Below, in pieces: positions 58,143 to 64,000 of a stretch of 64,000 nucleotides of DNA. The stretch is from Actinobacteria bacterium IMCC26256 (GTDB lineage: Bacteria; Actinomycetota; Acidimicrobiia; IMCC26256): assembly GCA_001023575.1 (NCBI GenBank), contig CP011489.1, forward strand, positions 806,001 through 870,000, written 5' to 3'. Under the pieces are notes generated by a model. It had not been told where the DNA came from. It worked only from the letters and a program-made list of their open reading frames with translations, and made no database searches. The first letter of the stretch is position 1, and every line of letters starts with the position of its first letter. The position numbers and the translations under genes were made by a program.

Positions 58143-59374
58143 TGAAGGTAGATGTGCTTGCTGTCGGGACAGAGTTACTACTCGGGCAGATCGTAGATAC
58201 GAACTCTTCATGGATCGGCGAGCAATTAGCGAGCGCCGGTATCGATACCTACGAGCACCGAAAGATCGGGGACAATCTGGATCGCGTTGTGCGTTGCATT
58301 GAGTCCATGCTTGAGACAGCCGATGCCATTATTATCTGCGGTGGTCTAGGCCCCACACCTGATGATTTAACTCGCGAGGCAATCGCTCAGGCTATGGGCG
58401 TTCCTCTAGAGCGCAGGGAGGAATTAGTCGATTGGATCGCATCCCTCTTTGGTGGTCGAGGAAGACAGATGCCAGAGAACAATCTTCGACAGGCCGATGT
58501 GCCAGTTGGCGGGGATGTAATTCCTAATCCGATCGGCACCGCACCGGGGCTGAAGTGTGAATTCAATGGCCGTGTTATATATGCAGTCCCGGGCGTTCCG
58601 TACGAGATGCAGCGCATGGTAAATGAACATGTAATCCCTGATCTTTTAGAGAGAACAGGGGAGCGCGCGGTGATCCTCAATCGATCACTAAAGACATGGG
58701 GGGCATCGGAGTCCGGACTCGCAGAGATGATTGCGAGACAGGTCGATGATCAGTCGAATCCTTCAATCGCATTTCTGGCGCGCGGAATTGAGGGAATTGT
58801 GGTTCGTCTAACTGCAAAGGCCCCGACACTCGAGGCGGCAGCAGCACTCATCGCTCCCGAGGAGGCGAAGTTGCGCTCGACTCTAGGAGATCTCATTTTT
58901 GCAGTAGATGACGAGACCATGGAGGAGGCTGTCCTCTCTCGCCTAGGGGCTCGCGGCTGGACACTAGGTGTCGCTGAGTCTTTAACTGGAGGCCTAGTTG
59001 GTTCGCGCATTGCTGGAGTGCCCGGGGCAAGTGCGATATTCAAAGGGACAATTGGAGCGTATGCAACTGAGGTCAAACAGTCATTGCTAGGTGTTACCTC
59101 AGATGAGGTGGTGAGTGCTGAATGCGCTAGGGAGATGGCCGAGGGTGCTCGTCGAGTGCTTGGCTCCGACGTAGGCATCTCTGTTACCGGTGTAGCCGGC
59201 CCTGATTCTCAAGACGGAGCTCCTGTGGGAACGGTTTGGTTTGGGCTTGCTCTGCCTGGCCTTCCGGTTGAGGCAGTAACCGCACGTTTGCCAGGAGATC
59301 GTGAACGCATCAGGCAGTTCTCGACGATCTCGCTAATGAATCTTCTGCGTATGCGCCTCGACGCACTTGCGTGA
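58142..59374 (+). CDS. cinA: CinA-family protein (competence/damage-inducible; nicotinamide-nucleotide amidase)
   Basis: A 410-residue protein from the GTG at 58142. The N-terminal MoCF-like domain has Gly-Thr-Glu-Leu-Leu-Leu-Gly-Gln-Ile-Val-Asp-Thr-Asn and Gly-Gly-Leu-Gly-Pro-Thr-Pro-Asp-Asp, and may hydrolyse ADP-ribose. The C-terminal CinA domain has Val-Ala-Glu-Ser-Leu-Thr-Gly-Gly and Thr-Gly-Val-Ala-Gly-Pro, the NMN deamidase site. cinA next to recA is a conserved arrangement. It overlaps pgsA by one base and thpR by four. Confidence 0.95.
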   Translation: MKVDVLAVGTELLLGQIVDTNSSWIGEQLASAGIDTYEHRKIGDNLDRVVRCIESMLETADAIIICGGLGPTPDDLTREAIAQAMGVPLERREELVDWIASLFGGRGRQMPENNLRQADVPVGGDVIPNPIGTAPGLKCEFNGRVIYAVPGVPYEMQRMVNEHVIPDLLERTGERAVILNRSLKTWGASESGLAEMIARQVDDQSNPSIAFLARGIEGIVVRLTAKAPTLEAAAALIAPEEAKLRSTLGDLIFAVDDETMEEAVLSRLGARGWTLGVAESLTGGLVGSRIAGVPGASAIFKGTIGAYATEVKQSLLGVTSDEVVSAECAREMAEGARRVLGSDVGISVTGVAGPDSQDGAPVGTVWFGLALPGLPVEAVTARLPGDRERIRQFSTISLMNLLRMRLDALA

Positions 59375-59946
59375 AGAGCTCCAATGATTCGCTACGACGT
59401 TTATTTGTCGCTGTAGTTCCGCCGCTACAGGTTGTCGAGGCAGTTACCTCATTGCTGCCACGCGAATCGTCTCGCCTCATGCAATGGACTACTCCGATAC
59501 GTCTGCATATATCTATAGATTTTCTTGGGCGAGTCAACGGTGTAGATAGTTTTTTGCAAGACCTTTCAGCGCGAGTTGGCGTGATTGATCCGTTTACGGT
59601 TCGTCTGCGCGGTGCAGGTGCGTTTCCTGAAGCGCGTAGAGCCGAAGTATTTTGGCTAGGAATAGAAGACGCAGAGTCTGGATTACGCGCCGCACATTTA
59701 GTCGTGCTCGAGGCTGCACGCGTTCATGGGATTCGTATTGCTTCACATATTTTTACGCCGCAATTAACAATTGCTCGATTGAATCGCAAGGCAGATCTAA
59801 GACCAGATATTGCCGCTCTCGAGGGGGTTGCTATCGGAGAGCCATGGCGAGTTGAGGAGATTCTCCTGCTGGATGCTCCCAAGCCCAGGGGCTCCAAGGG
59901 CGATGTGTCATTTGCTCAGATTGGTACCCTCAGGTTGGGGCAATAG
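59371..59946 (+). CDS. thpR: RNA 2',3'-cyclic phosphodiesterase ThpR, second His replaced
   Basis: 2H phosphoesterase family protein of 191 residues (LigT/ThpR). The first His-x-Thr/Ser-x motif is Leu-His-Ile-Ser-Ile-Asp-Phe-Leu-Gly. The second normally reads Pro-His-Leu-Thr-Leu-Ala-Arg; here it reads Pro-Gln-Leu-Thr-Ile-Ala-Arg. The enzyme may therefore be weak or inactive, or its fold used for RNA binding. The frame is intact and coupled to cinA by a GTGA overlap. It lies between cinA and recA, a common place for thpR. Confidence 0.88.
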   Translation: MKSSNDSLRRLFVAVVPPLQVVEAVTSLLPRESSRLMQWTTPIRLHISIDFLGRVNGVDSFLQDLSARVGVIDPFTVRLRGAGAFPEARRAEVFWLGIEDAESGLRAAHLVVLEAARVHGIRIASHIFTPQLTIARLNRKADLRPDIAALEGVAIGEPWRVEEILLLDAPKPRGSKGDVSFAQIGTLRLGQ

Positions 59947-60078
59947 AGGCTGAGCCCCAGCCCCGGAGTAGTGCGAAAACCTGTGATTCTTTGGTCGTCA
60001 GATAAGAAATGTGGGTATAGACGGTTACTCTCTCTATAAAAAGCCTTGCCAGCACTGGGAATTCTGATTTTTTTGAGA

Positions 60079-60090
60079 ATTTGGCCAAAT
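60079..60090. promoter_or_regulatory. Perfect palindrome upstream of the recA SOS box
   Basis: ATTTGGCCAAAT is a perfect 12-bp palindrome 11 bp upstream of the SOS box. It may be a second operator or simply part of the promoter region. The 130 bp from thpR to this point show no gene. Confidence 0.35.
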
Positions 60091-60101
60091 AATCCACGAT
60101 G

Positions 60102-60115
60102 CGAACGGGTGTTCG
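60102..60115. promoter_or_regulatory. LexA (SOS) box of recA
   Basis: CGAACGGGTGTTCG matches the actinobacterial SOS core CGAAC-N4-GTTCG exactly and lies 234 bp before the recA ATG. A possible -10, TATCGT at 60119-60124, starts three bases after it. Confidence 0.85.
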
Positions 60116-60159
60116 TTGTATCGTGCCGGAGTGCGCAAATAACCCACTTGAAGTTCGCA

Positions 60160-60228
60160 GTCTTGGGGGACCTCCATGACTGTCACAGGCTTCACATAAC
60201 TTCTAAGACAGCAACTCCCCCGAAAGAC
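60160..60228 (+). ncRNA. Nested stem structure in the recA 5' leader
   Basis: GTCTT-GGGGGA (60160-60170) can pair with TCCCCC-(GA)-AAGAC (60216-60228), giving 11 pairs and a two-base bulge. Inside it CTGTC (60180-60184) pairs with GACAG (60207-60211). The whole forms one nested fold between the SOS box and the coding region. I do not recognise it as a known riboswitch or thermometer. The overlapping plus-strand frame has no coding character. Confidence 0.45.
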
Positions 60229-60285
60229 AGAGTCGATACAAAGCAACACAGAGCGAGCAAATTTCAACCCGTAACCACAGACCAA

Positions 60286-60306
60286 TCACAGTTCACAGTT
60301 CACAGT
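60286..60306 (+). repeat. Three tandem copies of the heptamer TCACAGT before recA
   Basis: Perfect 7-bp unit repeated three times in the recA leader, followed by the similar CCAG-GGTCCAGAGT. It lies 43 bases before the ATG. Confidence 0.8.
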
Positions 60307-60349
60307 CCAGGGTCCAGAGTGGCCCGCAGAGAGATAGAGAGATAAAGCC

Positions 60350-61519
60350 ATGAGACCCACTAAGGCAGCCAAGACCCCAAAGCCCACACCAGGGATTCGC
60401 GAGACCGGTGGAAATACGGTCGAGAGAGATAAAGCACTCGAGATGGCACTAGGCCAGATCGAGAAGCAGTTCGGTACGGGGTCCATCATGCGCCTCGGCG
60501 AGCAGGGCAACGTCGGTATCGAGGCCATCTCAACCGGTGCACTTGCTCTCGACCTTGCGCTCGGAATAGGCGGGCTACCACGTGGGCGCGTTATCGAGAT
60601 CTTCGGCCCAGAGTCATCCGGTAAGTCAACACTTGCCCTCCACGTAGTAGCCGAGGCTCAGCGCAATGGTGGGGTATGTGCATACATCGATGCAGAGCAT
60701 GCTCTCGACCCTGTCTACGCAAAGGCAATTGGAGTCAATGTCGATGAGCTCCTCATCTCGCAGCCAGACACAGGTGAGCAGGGACTCGAGATCGCAGACA
60801 TGCTGATCCGCTCTGGAGCACTCGATGTTCTAGTCGTCGACTCAGTCGCAGCACTCGTGCCTCGCGCTGAGATCGAGGGAGAGATGGGCGATACCCACGT
60901 TGGACTCCAGGCTCGCTTGATGAGTCAGGCAATGCGCAAACTTACCGGCAACCTGCACAAGTCCCGCACGATCTGCGTATTCATCAACCAGTTGCGGGAG
61001 AAGATCGGAGTCATGTTCGGATCTCCGGAGACGACCCCTGGTGGTAGAGCGCTGAAGTTCTACTCATCAGTGCGCCTTGATATTCGCCGCATTGAGGCGA
61101 TCAAAGACGGCACCGAGATTGTTGGTAACCGAACCCGAGTCAAGGTCGTAAAGAACAAGGTAGCTCCGCCATTTCGCCAGGCCGAGTTCGACATCATGTA
61201 CGGAAAGGGGATCAGCAGCGAGGGATCCATCCTTGATGTTGGTGTTGATCTCTTGATCATCAAGAAGTCCGGTGCTTGGTTTACCTATGAGGGCGAGCAG
61301 CTCGGCCAGGGGCGTGAAAACTCTAAGAAGTTCCTCTCCGAGAATATTGACCTCATGTTTGAGATAAGCGAGAAGATTCGTGTTGCATCAGGGCTTGGCC
61401 AGGATGCTGGAGTTCTCGAGATAGATGAGCTAGATGATCTCGATAGTCTCAACGGTCTTGAGATTATTGATGGCCTTGAGGTTCTCAAAGGACCAATCGA
61501 GGTTGACATAGACGGCTAA
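60350..61519 (+). CDS. recA: Recombinase RecA
   Basis: DNA strand-exchange ATPase and co-protease for LexA. It has 389 residues. Walker A is Gly-Pro-Glu-Ser-Ser-Gly-Lys-Ser-Thr at 86-94, Walker B is Leu-Val-Val-Asp-Ser-Val-Ala-Ala-Leu, and the L2 loop contains [10 protein letters not shown]. About 25 extra N-terminal residues (Lys/Pro/Thr-rich) come before the usual start, and the acidic tail is long with many Asp and Leu. The ATG has only a weak GAGAGA upstream. recX, normally next, is absent: a terminator and a minus-strand gene follow. Confidence 0.98.
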   Translation: MRPTKAAKTPKPTPGIRETGGNTVERDKALEMALGQIEKQFGTGSIMRLGEQGNVGIEAISTGALALDLALGIGGLPRGRVIEIFGPESSGKSTLALHVVAEAQRNGGVCAYIDAEHALDPVYAKAIGVNVDELLISQPDTGEQGLEIADMLIRSGALDVLVVDSVAALVPRAEIEGEMGDTHVGLQARLMSQAMRKLTGNLHKSRTICVFINQLREKIGVMFGSPETTPGGRALKFYSSVRLDIRRIEAIKDGTEIVGNRTRVKVVKNKVAPPFRQAEFDIMYGKGISSEGSILDVGVDLLIIKKSGAWFTYEGEQLGQGRENSKKFLSENIDLMFEISEKIRVASGLGQDAGVLEIDELDDLDSLNGLEIIDGLEVLKGPIEVDIDG

Positions 61520-61537
61520 TTTGCCGAGAGGTTGATG

Positions 61538-61588
61538 AAGGCCCGAGTCACTAAGTGCGCAGATGCACTTGGAGGCTCGGGCCTTTTT
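61538..61588 (+). terminator. Intrinsic terminator of recA
   Basis: AAGGCCCGAG / CTCGGGCCTT, a 10-bp stem with an inner AAGTGC-GCAGAT-GCACTT stem, followed by five T. It is the second hairpin in the window with a U-tract and may also terminate the convergent transporter gene. Confidence 0.85.
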
Positions 61589-61611
61589 CTCTCTCCGAGT
61601 AGGGCGGGTGT

Positions 61612-62337
61612 TTAGAAGACTCCTCGAATAAGTACGGCAAAGCCTGCGCTTAGTGCGATGAGTAGCACATATGGTCGAAGCTTTGTTCCGTCTACCCGCG
61701 CTCGAATCGGATGCGATATTGCGTAACCAATTGCAATAGCGGGGAGCATGCATATGGCGAAGGAGACCTGAGGCCATCCGAGTTTGCCGGCGATAGCAAG
61801 GGCGGTAAGGGACATGACATTCCCAACAACAAATGCAACAGCGAGAGTTGCGCGAAGGCGTTCGCCAGCATGGTGCTGGTAGAGAAGCGCAAGGGGTGGC
61901 CCATCTACAGCTGCCGCAGTCCCAAGCGCACCAGCGGCCAAACCAGCAGTGCCTGCTTCAAGGGGAGTTATCTCCGATGGCGAGCGCAGACTAAGTAGGC
62001 ATACCCCAATAATGATTGAGCAGCCAACCGCTACAAGTAGAGCGTTCGGCGCGAGAGCGGAGACCACGATGAGCCCAAGGATTGTTCCGGGGACCCTCCC
62101 CGCGATGATCCAGCCGATGCCAGAGCGATCAATTGCATGCCTCTCGCGTATTGAGATTGTGAGTGAGAGGGGGATGCCTATGAGTAGAAATGATGCTGGT
62201 ACGGCATCTGGGTTGATCATCGCAATAATGGGGACGCCAATGAGATTGAGCCCTAGCCCGACAACCCCTTGCGTCGTCGCTCCAAAGGTGACTACCGCAA
62301 AACAGAGCCCCCACTCCAGCAGAGTTAGATGCGGCAA
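61612..62337 (-). CDS. TSUP (TauE/SafE) family membrane transporter
   Basis: A 241-residue protein with about seven spans, typical of the sulfite/sulfonate exporter TauE/SafE group. The first span has Gly-Ala-Thr-Thr-Gln-Gly-Val-Val-Gly-Leu-Gly, a variant of the family repeat, and a second half repeat includes Ala-Ala-Val-Asp-Gly-Pro-Pro-Leu-Ala-Leu. The substrate cannot be told. The window also encodes sulfite production (cysH, sir), but 38 kb away. The TTG start is weakly supported. It separates recA from miaB and points against both. Confidence 0.85.
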   Translation of the reverse strand: MPHLTLLEWGLCFAVVTFGATTQGVVGLGLNLIGVPIIAMINPDAVPASFLLIGIPLSLTISIRERHAIDRSGIGWIIAGRVPGTILGLIVVSALAPNALLVAVGCSIIIGVCLLSLRSPSEITPLEAGTAGLAAGALGTAAAVDGPPLALLYQHHAGERLRATLAVAFVVGNVMSLTALAIAGKLGWPQVSFAICMLPAIAIGYAISHPIRARVDGTKLRPYVLLIALSAGFAVLIRGVF

Positions 62338-62425
62338 TGGCTTCTCGGTTGATTAATGGGGCTAGTGCCCCTAGAGAGTTGGGGTTCTTTGTGCTCTCGC
62401 ATGATGAGGGATCGTAGGGGAGTCC

Positions 62426-62431
62426 TAGACT
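62426..62431 (+). promoter_or_regulatory. -10 element of a leaderless promoter for miaB
   Basis: TAGACT followed by seven bases and GTG, no Shine-Dalgarno. Confidence 0.55.
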
Positions 62432-62438
62432 GCCGCCT

Positions 62439-63833
62439 GTGACCGAGCCAAGGAGATTCCTCGTACGCACCTTTGGGTGTCAGATGAACGAGCATGACTC
62501 CGAGCGCATCGCCGGGGTCCTAATTGCAGATGGTCTCGAACCTACTGATGACCTAGAGCTTGCAGATGTAGTGGTGCTCAATACCTGCTGCATTCGCGAG
62601 AACGCCGATAACCGCCTCTACGGAACCCTCGGGCACCTTAAGTCGCTGAAGGATCGCCGCCCGGATATGCAGATTGCTGTTGGGGGCTGTCTCGCTCAGA
62701 AGGACCGCGACATAGTGCAGCAGCGTGCTGGGCATGTTGATGTCGTCTTCGGTACCCATAATCTTGCGAGTGCTCCGGCGCTGCTTAAGCAGTCACGCCT
62801 CACCGGAGAGTCAGTCATCGAGATTCTTGAGGAGCATGAGGCCTACCCATCTGCTCTCCCCGCTAGTCGCGAAGTAGATCACTCGGCATGGGTAACGATT
62901 CAGATCGGATGCGATAATTCCTGCGCCTTCTGCATTGTTCCAAGTGTGCGCGGCAGCGAGGTAAGTCGTCGTATGGGTGACATCGTCTATGAGGTAGAGC
63001 AACTAAGCGCCGACGGCGTAAACGAGATAACGCTGCTCGGTCAGAATGTGAACTCCTATGGCCGTGACCTAGGGGCTGCGCAGTATGCACCCCAGTTCGC
63101 AGACCTACTGCGTGCAGTAGATGCTGTTGAGGGAATAAAGCGAATTCGATTTACCTCCCCGCACCCCAAGGATCTACGCCCTGAGACAATCGCTGCGATG
63201 TCGGAGTGCGAGGCGGTCTGTGAGCACCTGCACCTGCCTCTGCAGTCGGGATCGAATCGCACACTTGCGCGCATGCACCGCGGATATACCGCTGAGCGCT
63301 ATCTAGAGCGACTCGCTGCAGCACGTGCGGGTATCCCCGACCTTGCGGTCACGACGGACATTATTGTTGGATTCCCCGGGGAGACTGACGAAGACTTTGA
63401 GCGCACGATGGAGGTAGTCGCCGAGGCTCGATATGACTCTGCCTATACATTCGTATTCTCGCCTCGCCCGGGTACAGAGGCCGCGGAGATGGTCGATGAT
63501 TTTGTGGCGCCAGAGGTAGTAGCAGAGCGCATGACGCGCCTTACCGAACTCTGCGATGTCGATGCTCTCTTCCGCTATGAGGCGCGTGTTGGTCTCGTAG
63601 AGGAGGTCCTCATTGAGGGGCCATCGAAGAAGGACGCCGCTGTTATCGCAGCGCGAACTCGTCAATCTAAATTGGTCCACTTCAAGCCACCCGAGGGAGT
63701 GTTCTTAGCCCCAGGGTCGATGGCCGAGGCCCGAATTACAAGCGCTGCTCCGCATTGGCTTAGCGCTGAGTTTGTTCAAGCAACCGAGCCGGCTGCACGG
63801 AGGCGTGTTCGGATTCCGGTTACCTCAGGGTGA
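62439..63833 (+). CDS. miaB: tRNA-2-methylthio-N6-isopentenyladenosine synthase MiaB
   Basis: Radical SAM methylthiotransferase that adds the 2-methylthio group to i6A37 of tRNA, after MiaA makes i6A. It has 464 residues. Ligands are Thr-Phe-Gly-Cys-Gln-Met-Asn-Glu-His-Asp-Ser, Leu-Asn-Thr-Cys-Cys-Ile-Arg-Glu, Gly-Gly-Cys-Leu-Ala-Gln and the radical SAM Cys-Asp-Asn-Ser-Cys-Ala-Phe-Cys-Ile-Val. A TRAM domain closes the protein. It overlaps miaA by four bases (GTGA). Confidence 0.97.
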   Translation: MTEPRRFLVRTFGCQMNEHDSERIAGVLIADGLEPTDDLELADVVVLNTCCIRENADNRLYGTLGHLKSLKDRRPDMQIAVGGCLAQKDRDIVQQRAGHVDVVFGTHNLASAPALLKQSRLTGESVIEILEEHEAYPSALPASREVDHSAWVTIQIGCDNSCAFCIVPSVRGSEVSRRMGDIVYEVEQLSADGVNEITLLGQNVNSYGRDLGAAQYAPQFADLLRAVDAVEGIKRIRFTSPHPKDLRPETIAAMSECEAVCEHLHLPLQSGSNRTLARMHRGYTAERYLERLAAARAGIPDLAVTTDIIVGFPGETDEDFERTMEVVAEARYDSAYTFVFSPRPGTEAAEMVDDFVAPEVVAERMTRLTELCDVDALFRYEARVGLVEEVLIEGPSKKDAAVIAARTRQSKLVHFKPPEGVFLAPGSMAEARITSAAPHWLSAEFVQATEPAARRRVRIPVTSG

Positions 63834-64000
63834 GTCAGGGTTCTTCAGGGAGCGTCCGCAATGTTGGAGAAGGCGACGCTCGCGAGGAGGCCGACACGCT
63901 AGGCCTCGGGAGTGTTGAGCACCTTGCGCTGGTTGCCCCGACTGCTTCAGGTAAATCTGAGATAGCGCTACTCGCTGCTGAGGCTCTCGGCGATGTTGAG
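63830..64000 (+). CDS. miaA: tRNA dimethylallyltransferase MiaA, N-terminal part
   Basis: The gene runs off the right edge. The GTG at 63830 overlaps the miaB stop. The first 29 residues are Ser/Gly/Glu-rich and unlike the family core. Then Leu-Ala-Leu-Val-Ala-Pro-Thr-Ala-Ser-Gly-Lys-Ser-Glu-Ile-Ala matches the MiaA P-loop, with Ala where most have Gly-Pro-Thr-Ala. MiaA transfers dimethylallyl to A37, the substrate of the adjacent MiaB. A later start is possible (TTG codons near the P-loop are out of frame). Confidence 0.9.
   Translation, partial: MSQGSSGSVRNVGEGDAREEADTLGLGSVEHLALVAPTASGKSEIALLAAEALGDVE

Noticed and set aside
60046-60345. A 99-residue plus-strand frame before recA
   Set aside because: It spans the SOS box, the nested stem and the heptamer repeats, and its composition is not protein-like.

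Overview
The window is a stretch of actinobacterial core chromosome with moderate GC (mid-fifties percent by eye). Several markers point to Actinomycetota: the DUF2469 protein, a FliA/WhiG sigma factor next to rpsB, the MurT/GatD pair, a DUF222-HNH gene under an actinobacterial SOS box, and a gene order that follows the rplS-to-miaA backbone known from mycobacteria and streptomycetes. Acidimicrobiia or a relative is my guess, at low confidence. I found no rRNA, tRNA, CRISPR array or insertion sequence.

Layout. 1-3.2 kb: end of probable rpsP, then khpA, rimM, trmD, rplS, DUF2469 and yraN. 3.2-8.3 kb: a mostly minus-strand block with a methyltransferase, two small proteins, a crotonase-fold enzyme, a small Cys-rich protein, dprA and comM. 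8.5-19.7 kb: xerC and a whiG-type sigma factor, an M23-like protein, rpsB-tsf-pyrH-frr, then cdsA, dxr, rseP and ispG (envelope lipid and isoprenoid synthesis, site-2 protease). 19.7-24.2 kb (minus): gatD/murT for peptidoglycan amidation and cysH/sir for sulfate assimilation. 24.4-27.8 kb: two divergent large membrane proteins. 27.8-44.7 kb: proS, a DUF222-HNH gene, the rimP-nusA-ylxR-infB-rbfA-nrnA run, truB-ribF, rpsO, pnp, an M16 peptidase and dapB. 44.7-49.8 kb: an accessory islet of two tetR genes, a 14-repeat secreted propeller gene, a tetR remnant and a diiron protein. 49.9-64 kb: RNase J, a lipoprotein, ftsK, rimO-pgsA-cinA-thpR, recA, a TSUP transporter, miaB and the start of miaA.

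Regulation. Many transcription units start with a TANNNT -10 element 6-8 nt before the start codon and have no Shine-Dalgarno, so they look leaderless; TAGCCT is the commonest hexamer. SOS boxes of the CGAAC-N4-GTTCG type lie before recA and across the start of the DUF222-HNH gene. rimP, rpsO, pnp and recA have structured leaders. Most terminators are strong hairpins without a U-tract; those before rimP and after recA have one.

Most unusual points: three in-frame 15-bp micro-ORF repeats running into trmD; a leaderless seven-codon ORF whose stop overlaps the cdsA start; pyrH and ylxR whose conserved N-termini lie upstream of any ordinary start codon; a tetR 3'-end remnant beyond the RCC1-like gene that marks a cassette insertion; and a nested RNA fold plus heptamer repeats in the recA leader.
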